From NCBI RefSeq assembly GCF_019059575.1, contig NW_024881965.1:1-64000 (forward strand): DNA of 64,000 bases. The letters run 5' to 3'. The stretch is from Amphibalanus amphitrite. Taxonomy: Eukaryota; Arthropoda; Thecostraca; Balanomorpha; Balanidae. Under the pieces are notes generated by a model. It was not told where the DNA came from, did not search any database, and saw nothing but the letters and a program-made list of their open reading frames with translations. Positions 24,924-36,509 of the stretch are shown piece by piece; the first letter of the stretch is position 1; every line of letters starts with the position of its first letter. The translations under genes were made by a program, and so were the position numbers.

Positions 24924-27257
24924 CCCGCGCCCCGCTGGGGGTCCTGGATTTCCACGCCCTGCTGGCGGGGGGGGGGGTGTTTGAACACCCGCTTCTAACT
25001 CGACTCCTGGGCCACGTAGCGATTCGCGGAAGGTGGCGTTCGAAAGAGCGCCAAAAATAATATCGAAATTACTTCGGTCACTTTTTTGGTTAGGCTAAAG
25101 GTCAGGTCACCAGTGGTCAAAGGCAAAATTTCGCCGATTTTCAGGTAAAATGTCGACAGTTTCCAAGAAGCCAACGCATAACTCGGGAACCGATATAGCT
25201 ACAGCGCCGCGGAAAAGCGACTTCGATAGCCCTATTAACCCGCGCCGGGCCGGTGCTCTGAGATTCCGCGCCGGGCCGGGGGGGGGGGTGTCTGAACACC
25301 CCCCCCTTCTAACTCGGCTCCTGGGCCACGTAGCGACACGCGGTAAGCGGCACTCGAAAGAACGTCCAAAATAAGGACGAAAACACTTTGGTCATTTTTT
25401 GGGTCAGGTCACCAGAGGTCACCAGAGGTCAAATGTCCGCTATTTCAACATTTTGGAAACTGCCAACGGCTATCTCGGGAACCGATAGAGCTACAGCGCC
25501 GCGGAAAAGTGCATTCGATAGCCCTTTTACAGACCTTTCTGAGTAATGTTCTCAGATTTGACCTCAGGTCAACGGTTTAGCCTCCAGGGGGCAAAAACTC
25601 CAAAAATAGCCGTGTTTACGAAAAACGTTTTTTCGGCAATAACTTTTGACTCAAAAGAGTCATGACATTACTTTTACCACCATCGTGTTCCTCTCGTCAA
25701 GACGCGTCGAATGAAGTATAATTTGACCTTGAAAGGTCAACTTGAAAATTTGACCTCAGGTCAAGGTCATGACCTGACCGAAAAAGGTCATGTTGCATAT
25801 CAGTCGATCCGCAACGTCGAGCCGAACACATCTAAGGCGTTTTCAGCGCTCTAGCACGTCTCTATCAGAAGTTATTAGCGAAAAACTGTTAGATTCTGTT
25901 CGTGACCTGAGATGACCTCGGGGACATAACGAGGGGTCAGAGTTGCCATTTTCCGGTTAAGTGTGTCCATTGTACCTACATCTCGGTGTTTGAGAGTGTC
26001 TAGAATAACGTTCGTGCAAAACAGACGCTTTTCAATTTTCTCCCATTGACTTATAATGGAGAGGTCGCAAAATTGACCTGACCTTAGGTCACCGATATCA
26101 AAATTCCGAGATATACATTTTATAGATATTGTTGCTCTAATCAATCGCTGAAAGTTTCAAGGCAATCGATCAATTGGTGTAGCTATGACGAGCATTCTTA
26201 TTTTTTCTGAGGTGAGGTCACTTGGCGTGACCTGGTGACCTGACCTAAGGTGACCTGGGTCTGAAATTTTCACAACATGTGCGGAAAAGATGCACGAACA
26301 GGTGTGCCAAAAACGGCGGCGCTCCGCGCCGCCGTTTTTGAGATATCTGCGAAAAACCGCAGGGGGGGGTGTTCAAACACCCCCCCGGCCCGGCGCGGGT
26401 TAACGCCCTTTCTGAATAATTAAATCAGATTTGACTTGGCGCCAACGGTTTTGCCTGCAAGGGGCAAAAACTGCCAAAATAACCGATTTTTTGGAAAGTG
26501 TTTCTGCAATAACTTTTGACTCAAGCCTTGCACGAGCTTACTTTTACCAACATGACCTGACCGGAAAGGGTCATGCTGCATATCAGTCGATCCGTATCGT
26601 CGAGCTGAACACATCGCAAGGCGTTTTCATCGCTCTAGCATGCCTCTATCAAAAGGTATTCGCGAAAAACTGTTAGATACTATTCGTGACCTGAGATGAC
26701 CTCAGGGGCATAAACAGGGGTCTCGGATACTATTTTCATGTTCAATGTGTCTTAGTTTCTTGTAATTCAGTGTTTGGGAGTGTTTATAATGGCTTTGGTT
26801 CAAAAGAGGCGCCTTTCAATTTTCTCCCATTGACTTATAATGGGGAGGTCGCAAAATTGACCTGACCTTTGGTCATCGATATCAAAACTCTGAGATATGC
26901 AGAGTTTATCTCAGTATAGTTTACAGCGCGGAGCGCCGCTGTTTTTGGCACACCTTATACCTAATACATCAATTCTACACATGTTTTAAAAATTTCAGAC
27001 CAAGGTCATTTAAGGTCAGGTCACCAGGTCACTTAAAGTGACCTCACCTCATGCAAAGTTTCAATGTCCGCCATAGCTACATCAAGTGACCGATCGTTTC
27101 GAAAGTTTCCATGATTGCTAAGAGCAATAGTATGTACAAAATGTATTATTAGGTGTGCCAAAAACGGCGGCGCTCCGCGCTGCCGTTTTTGAGAAATTTG
27201 TGAAAAAAACACAGGGGGGGTGTGTTCAAACACCCCCCCCCCCCAGCAGGGCGCGGG
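24924..27257. mobile_element. piggyBac-like element G, TSD TTAA, containing element H
   Basis: TTAA flanks both sides (24920-24923, 27258-27261). The left end carries the motif twice (CCCGCGCCCCGCTGGGGG, then ACGCCCTGCTGGC); the right end CCAGCAGGGCGCGGG carries it once. Both ends have a hairpin with core TGTTTGAACA. The element is interrupted at 25239-26399 by a copy of a related family. Confidence 0.87.
25239..26399. mobile_element. piggyBac-like element H nested in G, TSD TTAA
   Basis: It starts CCCGCGCCGGGCCGG (doubled at this end) and ends CCGGCCCGGCGCGGG, with TTAA at 25235-25238 and 26400-26403. Both ends have the same GTGTTTGAACAC hairpin core as G, and the interiors are homologous, so a family member jumped into a relative. 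Element G's sequence resumes in register after 26403. Confidence 0.88.
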
Positions 27258-27453
27258 TTAAACACCGATGATGTACCGTTATGTTAAACGCCATGCGATT
27301 GACTAACCGGCGCCGGGCCGGTGCTCGGCGCCACCTGCACTGGGGGGGGGGGGGGTGTTTGAACACCCCCCTTCTCACTCGGCTCCTGGGCCACGTAGCG
27401 ACACGCCGTAGACGGCGTTCGAAAGAGCGGCAGAAGTAATGAAGAAATTATAT

Positions 27454-28049
27454 CCCGGCGGTCGCTGGGCCTTCCGCGCCACCCGCCGGCCGCTGGGGGG
27501 GGGGGGGGGGGGCATAAAGTTGCTCCCCTTTACTTCTGCGACGATATCGTCGCAACGCGGAGAGATAGAGAAGCGAAACTTTGCACACATCTTCCTGAAT
27601 ACCTAGCCGAGGTTGTGTCCAAATTTGGTGTCGATCCCATTTGAAATGACGTCACAGTGACGTCATAAGTGAAATTATAGATTTGCGACTCTCATATTCC
27701 TCACGATACATCACATATATGGGACCGAATGTAAAGGGCCGATTATTGGTCAGAAACTAAATGGAAGTGTAGTAAGATGTTTAAGGATGACAGCAGGTGC
27801 TGTCTAGTTCATTTACAGTCGAGATTCATGCTCAGCGTCATCAGAAACGGTCCATATCGGAAAACGACAAAACTTTATGACGTCACTGTGATGTCATCTT
27901 AGGAGCTACAACCACCAAACTTTCCTAAAACATTGCCTAGGTATTTATTTGAAGCTATGCCAAGTTTCACGTTCGTAGCTCATCAGGTTTCGGAGATATT
28001 TCACAAAACGTAAAGGGGGGCACCTTTATGCCCCCCAGCGGCTCGTGGG
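27454..28049. mobile_element. piggyBac-like element J nested in I, TSD ATAT
   Basis: It starts CCCGGCGGTCGCTGGG (doubled after about 14 nt) and ends CCCAGCGGCTCGTGGG. ATAT flanks both sides (27450-27453, 28050-28053). The interior has TGACGTCA sites but few AGGTCA arrays, unlike most relatives. Confidence 0.82.
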
Positions 28050-28960
28050 ATATCGGCCACATTATAGGTCAGCTCAAAGGTCAGGTCAACAGAGGTCACC
28101 AAAGGTAAAATTTCGCCACTTTCCAGGTCAAACTTCGATAATTTCGACAAACCGGCGCATAGATTAGGAACGGTTTAACGTGCAGGGGCCAAAAACTGCC
28201 AGAATAGGTAGATGGTTTTTGCGGGAACTGTTTTTCTGCAATACCTTTTGACTCAAAACATGCACGAGCTTACTTTCAGCAGCATCGTGTTCCTCTCGTC
28301 AAGGCGACGCATCGAAAGAACTATAAGTTGACCTCAGAAGTTCAACTTGAAAAATTTACTTTAGGTCAAGGTCATGACCTCAGGTCAATGTCATGACCTG
28401 ACCAGAAAAGGTCATGCTGCATCAGTCGATCCGTATTGTCGAGACAAACACATACATATAAGGTTTTTTCATCGCTCTAGCATGTCTCTGTCAAAAGTTA
28501 TTTGCGAAAAACTGTAGGATGCCATTCGTGACCTGAGATGACCTCAGGGACATAAAGAGGGGTCACGGGTACCATTTTCCGGTTCAGTTTGTCATGTCTA
28601 CTTGTAATTCGATGTTTGAAAGTGATAAGAATGACGTTCGGCCAAAAGAGGCGCCTTTCAATTTTCTCCCATTGACTTATAATGGAGAGGTCGCAAAATT
28701 GAACTGACCTTAGGTCACCGATATCGAAGTTCCGAGAGATACATTTTGTGTATCATTATTATAATTATTGTATACATTATGTGTATTGTGTATACCTACT
28801 GTTGTTTTATCAGTTGCTCAAAGTTTCAAAGTGATCAGTCACTCAGTGTAGCTGTGACAGGCATTGAAACTTTTCATGTAGTAAGGTCACTTGACGTGAT
28901 ATGGTGACCTGACCTTGGATGACTTTGGTCTGAAGTTTTCACAGAAGGTGTAGAAAAGAT

Positions 28961-29717
28961 CAGAGGTGGGCATCGCTACCGAAATTTGGAAACCGCTACC
29001 GCTATTTTCCGCAACCAGAGGTACCCAAAGCGCAATCGCAACTCCGAAACTATTTTTCAGATCTTGAAACCGCAACTCGCAACTCCGCAACTCCGCAACT
29101 CCGCTACCCATCTCTATTAGGTACCTATGTTTTATCAGTTTTCGTCCTGAAGTGCAGTGCTATGTCTGATAGGACATACCACTGCATCCTTTTGAAGGTC
29201 ACCAGAGGTCATCAAAGTGAAAATGTTCCCAATTTTCCCGGATTTTGATGAATTTCAGCTTCAGACGCTCTAACTCGTGAAAACGGCTTTTATCGGGCAT
29301 AACTTCTAACATAATTTAGCTAGGTCAATAATCTAATCGCCATAGCATTTCTCCACCAAGGCGCGTCGTTTCGAGGCCATCAATGATATATAAGATGACC
29401 TCGAAAGGTCAAATTTAAAATTTGACTTCAGTTCAAGGTCACGACCTGACCCAAATAGGTCATGTTGCACATCAATTGATTAGTCTTGACGAGATAAACA
29501 CAATGAATTTGTCCTGGAACCTGTATCTCGCTTCAATCCCGTATCTCGGTGGCGGCCCCGGTAGCGGTTGCGCTTTAGAATTTTTCGCTTCCGCAACTCG
29601 CAACTCCGCAACTTTTTGGGGCTCGGTAGCCGATCCGTAACTCCGCTCCCATGAGGGTAGTCCGCTAGTTGCGGAGTTGCGGAGTTGCGGACCTAAGTTG
29701 CGCAATGCCCAGCTCTG
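28961..29717. mobile_element. hAT-type non-autonomous element, TSD GAAAAGAT
   Basis: Termini CAGAGGTGGGCAT and ATGCCCAGCTCTG are inverted repeats with one mismatch. A perfect 8-bp duplication GAAAAGAT flanks them (28953-28960, 29718-29725). CGCAACTCCG-type short repeats lie near both ends. The centre (about 29120-29520) resembles the AGGTCA-rich elements, so foreign sequence may have been captured or two hAT copies may have exchanged. Confidence 0.88.
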
Positions 29718-29954
29718 GAAAAGATGTATGATAAGATGTGCAAAACACGGCGGCACTCTGAGCCGCCGTTTTTTAGATATTCGCGAGAAACCGGAGGGGT
29801 TGTTTAAACAGTCCCCCCCCCCCCGCAGTGCGTGGGTAGGGGTATGTGATCAAGGATGAAGGTGTTACATACCTATGCACGTTTGCCTCATTTACCTTCA
29901 TATACACACCCGCCAATATAATAGATTCCTCACGGTCTTGACGCCCGCTTCTCC

Positions 29955-30125
29955 TCGTCGCCTGCTCGGCACCGGTCCACGCGGCACCCGCAGCGTCGAT
30001 AGTCGGCCGGTGCAGCGTTCAGAGGTATCGTGTTCCCGCCTGCTCGGAACCATTCCCCTCGGCACCCTCCGACCGCCCGCAGCGTCGATAGCCGGCCGGT
30101 GCAGCGTCCAGAGGTATCGTGTTTC
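29955..30125. repeat. Two-copy 89-bp tandem duplication
   Basis: CAGCGTCGATAGTCGGCCGG starting at 29991 recurs with one change at 30080. The following GTGCAGCGT and AGAGGTATCGTGTT are also repeated. No coding role is evident. Confidence 0.75.
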
Positions 30126-30239
30126 TAAGGGACTTAGTGACATTCCACTCTATTTCCTGGTGGCTTCCAAAAAACCACTGCCACAGCACCATTACCCCAT
30201 CTGGTGGCTTACTTGTTAAATATCAATTCACCCGGCGTC

Positions 30240-30575
30240 AACCAGAGGCATTTTGTACCTTCCGATTTTAGACGATGCGATTTTGTATGACACGATCATC
30301 TCGTTTTGTAGGTTGCAATTTTGTATGATACGCGTTTGTTTGATCTGCCATTGTACGTTCCAATTTTGTACGTTCTGATCATTGTTTGATTTGCCATTGT
30401 ACGCTTTACCCATTGGACGGTAAACTTTTGTACGTTGGGATTTTGTACGCTGCGCTTTTGTACGTTTGGGCTGTCCCCTACCTGGCCTGTTTTGTAGGTT
30501 TTGCGCGTTGTATGTTGCGATTTTGTATGTTTTGAGGATTGTACGCTGCGCTTTTGTATGCTTTGATAGCCACCC
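30240..30575 (-). repeat. Dispersed CATACAAA-motif repeat, copy 2 (inverted)
   Basis: TTTTGTATG/TTTTGTACG motifs recur about every 15 bp. The block at about 30440-30545 is the reverse complement of 15905-15975, including the invariant TACCCGGCCTG-like core (here TACCTGGCCTG). This copy is longer and more diverged at its outer side. Confidence 0.75.
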
Positions 30576-31602
30576 CCCGTCGAACAGGCCAAACGTCCAT
30601 CGGCTAGGTCCGGTTATCAGGCTGGAGTGAAAGTTTAACGCACTTTTCCTCTGCGAGGCTTTTATATTTTCCATGTCAGCTATCGTGGGCAGCGAGTGTA
30701 ACAAATGGTGGCCTGAGAGGAATGCGTTCTTGCATAGAAAGGCGGGATTTCTCGTCTCCGTTGAAACGCATGTCGCAATCCAGTTGCGTCTTATCAGCTC
30801 CGACCAATAAATCTTTACGACTGACTGGGCTCGTTGGAAGTTGCCATTGTCATACTGGATCAGTTGCCAACTATATTTTCTTAGGCAGACTTGCCTCGTC
30901 ATTGGGGGCGTGCTACCTGCTGAGTGCTGATGATTTCCGCCAATGCACAAAAAAGACACAACGATCACACAGTAATGCTATCGACATTGATTCCGGCAAT
31001 AATCTCGCTTGACTGTTTGATCCAGGACGTCTAGCATATTCAAACAAGCTGTTTCAATCTACTCAGCCCATTTCGATGTGTTTGTATAATTGTGGTGATG
31101 GATATGTGCTTGTGTGCGTATGTCATACTTTCCATTTTGTTTTACCGTATGACGTGACTGAGCGAAAAGCCACCGTTTTGTGTGGACCTCATTCGAATAC
31201 ATCTGAATCTGAAGCTGAATCTGAATCATATACTGACTGGTCGGTCTAGCTTCAACTGCTACTGCTTGATGCAACTGTGCAGTCTCATCACCTTTTGACT
31301 GATTGGTCCGAACTCGTCATCCGTTACTCGACCAGTCCATAATCATTTTCAGTGACCAGTTGTCCCGGTGCCATCTCTGCTGACCGATTGGTCTGCAGCG
31401 CGCCGTCCACTGTTCAGCGAGGTCCGGCGCTGGCGGCAGCGGCCACCTCTCCTCTCCGACGTCTCACTGATCCCAGTTGAGCCGCGTGCGATCCTCTCTG
31501 AGCCTGCGCTCATAACGCGACGTCTCATCTGCCGGGAGAAAGTCGGCGGCTCTCGGCTGTCACCGCGGTGCCGCTCACAGCTCCACGGGCCGCGATGGAG
31601 CC
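30576..31602. other. No gene recognised
   Basis: No repeat unit, TIR pair or splice-bounded exon that I can support. Both strands are open from about 31350 because the DNA there is GC-rich. Confidence 0.35.
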
Positions 31603-31722
31603 GCTCTCCGGACCGGAGAGACCCTCTCCGGACCGGAGAGACCCTCTCCGGCCCGGAGCGACCCTCTCCATCCCGGAGCGACCCTCTCCGGACCGGAGCG
31701 ACCCTCTCCATCCCGCTCCGGC
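31603..31722. repeat. 20-bp GC-rich minisatellite
   Basis: About five to six copies of a 20-bp unit of the form ACCCTCTCCGGACCGGAGAG, with ATCCC and GCCC variants. Each unit is nearly self-complementary around TCCGGACCGGA, so the array can form a series of hairpins. Because 20 is not a multiple of 3, long frames stay open on both strands; I do not regard them as genes. Confidence 0.85.
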
Positions 31723-33579
31723 CCGGAGTGGCTCCGGCTCCGGCCTGCTCCGGACCGCTTCGGACGGGAGAGGGCGCTCCGGAGAGGGGGCCATCGCAGG
31801 TCACCGGTGCTAGAACCCGTGTTTCAGCGCCGACCGACTGCCGCAGACGTATATGACAGCCGGGCTAAAATGAAGAGAGAGGGAGGAAGAAGGGAGAGAG
31901 GTGGATAAAGCGATTCCGACCATGGCTCGCAGCTGCCCGAGATATTGCTGGTTTTACTGCCTGTTCGTCCATAGGAGCCAACCGCAGGGAGGAGTGGACG
32001 GTCAGAAGTGATGTGAAGATGAGAGCGGGTGACCAGCTCGGCCATCCGGAGCTAGATAAATCAGTGTCACCTCCTCTGGAGAGCCCCATCCCCCGCTAAG
32101 TGGCGGCCTGGCTCCCACGACAGACGGCGGTGTCTATTAGCTAACGTGGCCGTTCCAAGAAGCTCGGACGGAACCCTGAACAGTCGACCGCTTCACAGCA
32201 TTCTGAATTATAACCCTGATTAATGGTGGCTAGAAAATTAGGAAAATGAACGACGTGCTACATAACCTTGTATCAGTTAAGGAATGGAGGAGAAAATTTA
32301 TTCCGGCAGCTAGCCGATGCACGATTAGGAAAAGATAGCAAGAAACGTAAATCGTAAAGACTTTCATATCTCGCGCGGATAATCGGCTTAAGTTATAGGT
32401 ATAACACCGTACTAGCTGCGTTTGAGAGCGACTGAGGCGATTTGACGCATTTTCTACGAAATGGAATGTCAGGAAGCACTCATTATCTTGACAGACTGTA
32501 GCTGATGTTTACTGACTTGTCAGTTTTTGTTTTGGCTATTGGTTGAGAAATAAGAGTTTTAAAAGTTTCAATTTCGTTAGTTCCGCTCGCTGTAAGTCTT
32601 AGCATGCTAGACAATAAAGTTGTATCTTTTTTTTTGGTCTCGACTCCACCTTTTGGCCGATTTTTTATTGCGCGTGTGCATGCAAACATGGTTTGATGAG
32701 CACCAACTCTGTCAGCACCAGCCTACTGCATAGTCCGTGGCTGGAAGACTGGATCACAACGGGATATCCTCTGCACCATTTTCAGATTTTGTCACGAGAT
32801 ATTATTTTCGGGATGTGGGCCGGTCGTGCCTCAAACACTCAAACCATCACTGTAACATTAAATCCGGGAACTAACGGAAGTAATTGAGTTTCAGCTGTTA
32901 GTTTAAATATCTTTGTTACATATCTACTGTTTCCATTAAAGTAAAAAAAAAAACTGAGCTTGGGACGGATTGTCGTTCAGGTTTGAATCCTCTGGTGGTC
33001 TGGTGTTGCAAGCAAGCTAGTGAAAAGCAAGCATTCATCCACCTTGCAATTGAAATAATTTTTTCATTTTTCATATTTTAATTTTGTTAATAGACACAGC
33101 CTTGCTGGGAGGCAGAGCGATACAATTCTCAACAACAAGAAGAAATGTTACTATCGAGACTTCACGAAACTTTTAGACTTACAAAGATTGCACGAATCAA
33201 CCTCGAACACCATCCGTGTGACATGCCATCCATTTCCTGTGACCGCAACTCACTGTCGAACCGTGACCACTTCAATCGCCATCTAAACCAAACAGAGAAC
33301 AGCTTGTGAAAATAATATTTTCCAAAGTAAGCAGGGGAAAAATTATGATGGGAGTGACTCCCTTCTGTGTATAAATTTAAATGTCCCACTCTGGAGATAG
33401 CTACGCCAGTGAGCTATCATATTGTTATCTATCTATTTCATAATCACTAGTTAGCCATCACGCACTTATGTGATATAAAGGAATGTCGCAACTCTGAGTT
33501 CTCAGTGTGTAGTAATCGTCAACGATCTACAACACCTACCTCTTTTGCATACCTTCGCCATCCTTTTTACTAAACCTGC
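31723..33579. other. No gene recognised
   Basis: Nothing firm. An ATTAAA followed by an A-tract at about 32936-32953 could be the tail of an old retroposed copy, but no 5' part is recognisable. Confidence 0.35.
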
Positions 33580-34469
33580 CTCTCGCCGGCACGGGGGGAG
33601 GTTGATGAAACCCCCCCTAAGGTTTTTCGCGAATAACTCGCGTAAAAAGCAGTCGATTGCAACGAAACATTCAGTACCCTCGCATTGATCAATTTTACAC
33701 CTACCTTGAAAATTTCATGACCCTGACCCAAATGACCTTTGACCTGTGACCTCTTTTCCGAGACCATGTTTGGCCGGAATCGCGATTCGGCGTATGTCGG
33801 CTCGCATTAGCCGCGCGTTTGCAAGCTTTTCGTGGTTTCAAACGTTCAAACATGTGATTTGATGTTGCTTCCATGCATTAGGGTAGGTGTCAAGGTCACC
33901 TGAAGGTCAGGTCAGGTCATTGACCTTTTGTGACCTCGGTTCACTTTTTCGAGTTTTACATGTTTCTAGGCTAGTTTTTGGAGCTGAATTCGAATATAGC
34001 AACCATTTGAACATTTACGAAGTAGTTTTGGTGCATTCGTAACATGTTACGAAGCTGTCAGAGGCGGATGACAGGTACTACGAATACCCGTCACGACCCC
34101 TACCGGTTGACTTGACCTGATCTGAGCCGACCTGGTCTAAACGCTTAACAACATCATCTGTGATCAAAACTAACACGATATTCGTGATGAGCACCCCGGA
34201 AAACCACATAGCAGCCACACTTTACGACTTTCTAACAGGTCCCGATATTCCCGATTTTTGGGTCATTGACCTGACCTGGAAGGTCAACCGATGACCTAGG
34301 ACCTTACAATTGGGTATCATTGGCTTCCTTTTTGGACGGGCAACACGCTCGTTTTTTTTCCGCGAAACTCTAGCTCCATCAGGGGCCAAACGCGAGGGGG
34401 GGGGGGCATACCAACCCCCCCCCCCGCTTGTGCCGTCGAAAGACTCAAAATGGCCTGTGCCGGCGAGGG
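33580..34469. mobile_element. piggyBac-like element L, homologue of element E
   Basis: The interior is closely similar to 23547-24446 throughout (for example ACGAATACCCGTCACGAC). The right end carries the terminal motif twice (TTGTGCCG, then GTGCCGGCGAGGG). The left end CTCGCCGGCACGGGG has a few extra bases before it and no matching target duplication is clear, so outer limits are approximate. Confidence 0.75.
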
Positions 34470-35138
34470 CTACAGAAGCATCTGCAGTAATTCAATGAGC
34501 TGTCATGCGCTGAGTGGGAAGATTCCCCATCCACGCAACTTTGATGCAAATTGTGGCGTTCTGCGTGGAAAACCGTCCACCTTCCCTGCAGCACCGGTCA
34601 CCCTTCGCTGTGACCTCGCTCGCCCCGTCTTTGTGGCGCGCCGCTGCAACCCTGCCGGGAGTGGCACCGGACCGCTCTCGTAAGGTGGTCATCACTGCAC
34701 CCTGGGGACCGGCCGCGGACCAACAGAGGCGGACCACGGTCCCTAACGGCCGGCCGCCGGACACCTCGCGACGCCCGAAAACAAATGAGACGAGCACAGA
34801 GCCAAAAAGTCGCCGGACGACCGCCGGCAAACGTCTGCCAGAGAACGGCTCATTAGTGTACTGTTTGGAAAAGACATTTACAGTTAGCACAGGGAAGAGA
34901 CACATCTCTTTAGCTGCAACGATAATGCATTAAAGTTGCGGTACCGGCTAAAAAAAGAAGGCGGTTGACTGTTCAGAATTTGTTTGATGATAACCTTCTC
35001 TCTTTTCTTCTCGTGTATCTCTTTGAGTTTTAATTCTGCTGTTTTATGATTCATGTCTTTGTAAAATTATATGTGCAGCATATTAGGGCAAAGGAATTCG
35101 CCATAACATTCTTCTACGTCTCACCAAAAACATTTCAG
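34470..35138. other. No gene recognised; GC-rich left half
   Basis: Overlapping frames on both strands at 34492-34933 reflect GC richness. The right part is AT-richer and could be the intron before the candidate exon at 35139. Confidence 0.3.
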
Positions 35139-35295
35139 TTTTATTTCATAGATCCAGTAGGCCGTTTACTGCCTCCTGTCACGCGGTTTTATCTCAGCCT
35201 AGCAAATTCAGTAGAGATTGAAGTCAAGCCGGATGAGCAGGACCACCATCCCGTTTGCGAATGGAGTGGTATGACTGTAAACGTTGTGGATTTGG
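35139..35295 (+). CDS. Candidate internal exon, unknown product
   Basis: An acceptor-like ACATTTCAG is followed by an open, protein-like reading that ends at a donor GG|GTATGT. An alternative acceptor TTTCATAG would start the exon at 35152. The encoded stretch contains DPVGRLLPPVTRFYLSLANS followed by an acidic segment (about VEIEVKPDEQDHH) and ends phase 1. Composition and codon use look like coding sequence and unlike the flanking transposons. I do not recognise the family and see no neighbouring exon. The nearby element M starts 47 bp after the donor, so it would sit in the following intron. Confidence 0.35.
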
Positions 35296-35342
35296 GTATG
35301 TATAGTATTGGTTGATCGATCTGAATGTTTATGCATTGTTAA

Positions 35343-36505
35343 CCTGCCAGGTGGTGGGGGGGGGGCATTCTTTTGCCCCCCCTTTAGTTTGTTCGATAAA
35401 TCTCCAGAACCGCTGCGCCTATCGTCACCAAACTTTCAGTACCCTCCCGTGAATAGCTATTGCACATTGTGAAAAAAATTCCAAAGGCTTTGATAGGTTG
35501 GCCGCTAATTACGTCAGAGTGACGTCATTTTTGCCATTTTCGACCCAAAAAAGGTTTTGCGGGAAGAGCTGTCAGGCCTACAGCTTTAGAGATGCAGAAA
35601 AATGTTTCAAAATAAGAAGTGTAGAATTAGCAGGGCTACAAAACTGCTATCTCGGATTTTTGAAATTTTTGGATTTTGACCCCCAAGAATAAAAAAATAG
35701 ATTTTTTGAATATAATAGCCGAAAAATCCAAAACGTTTTGTGTATTTCGAAAAAAGGAATATATGTGATAGTCCCAACCGCGTTCTATCTACATACCAAC
35801 TTTGAGATCGATAGCTCTTTTTTGGCCAAGTTATAGCGAAAAAAAAAAACTGTTCAAAATTGATGAAGTCAAATTTTCAAACTTAGTTTTTAGCAATTCT
35901 AGACCTTGTAGCGCAAAACAAAGACCACCATTAGACTCCCCGTGACGAGCTGCATCGAATCAATACCCATTTTATGCAAAACTAACAGCTTTGAAATTTG
36001 ACCTTTTTTGACCTGACCTTGACCTGACCTCCGCCAGAAAGTGACCTAAACTGTACCTGATGGTCTTATACCCAACACCATTGAGTTGGAAATGAAAAAT
36101 TGGCCATAAAACATGCATCGCACAACATTAGTAAAGTTGGGTTCATGTGGTGACCCTTGGTGACCTGATCTGTGACCTGACCTGGTATGACCAGTGACCT
36201 CTAATAGCAACATATGTACTAGAAAACTGACGCCCTGTCGCAGATTTTCGACAAAATGCGTTTTACTCGGTGTTATAGCTCTTTCCCTAGATGACCTGTG
36301 AACGGTGAAACATTTTATCTTTGACCTGACCTGTGACGTCATCGGTGACCCCGAGGTCAATGAAATTTGGTTTCATTCGACAAATTTGATAGGGCTATCG
36401 AACGCCGTTTGAGTTTTCCGGATCCGGCCAGTAGTTTCGGAGATACGGAGGGGAAAATGTCCCCCACCGCGCGGAAGGTGGCCGGGAGGCCCACCGCCTG
36501 CCGGG
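35343..36505. mobile_element. piggyBac-like element M, TSD TTAA
   Basis: It starts CCTGCCAGGTGGTGGG and ends CCCACCGCCTGCCGGG, with TTAA at 35339-35342 and 36506-36509. The right end carries the terminal motif twice. The body is homologous to 53470-54677 in inverted orientation and to 4223-6335 over shorter blocks. TGACC arrays lie at about 36008-36035 and 36165-36185. Confidence 0.85.
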
Positions 36506-36509
36506 TTAA

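Larger units (their letters stand above)
27307..29836. mobile_element. piggyBac-like element I (boundaries approximate), hosting J and a hAT element
   Basis: The left end is CCGGCGCCGGGCCGG followed by a G-run hairpin with core TGTTTGAACA. The right end is GCAGTGCGTGGG after a C-run. The interior matches G and H (TGACC/AGGTCA arrays, the CGGCGGCNCTC block). Clear matching target duplications were not found, so the outer limits are approximate. Two other elements interrupt it. Confidence 0.6.

Noticed and set aside
31349-31856. Overlapping 151- and 162-codon frames on opposite strands
   Set aside because: GC-rich 20-bp minisatellite; both strands open, no recognisable protein or splice sites.
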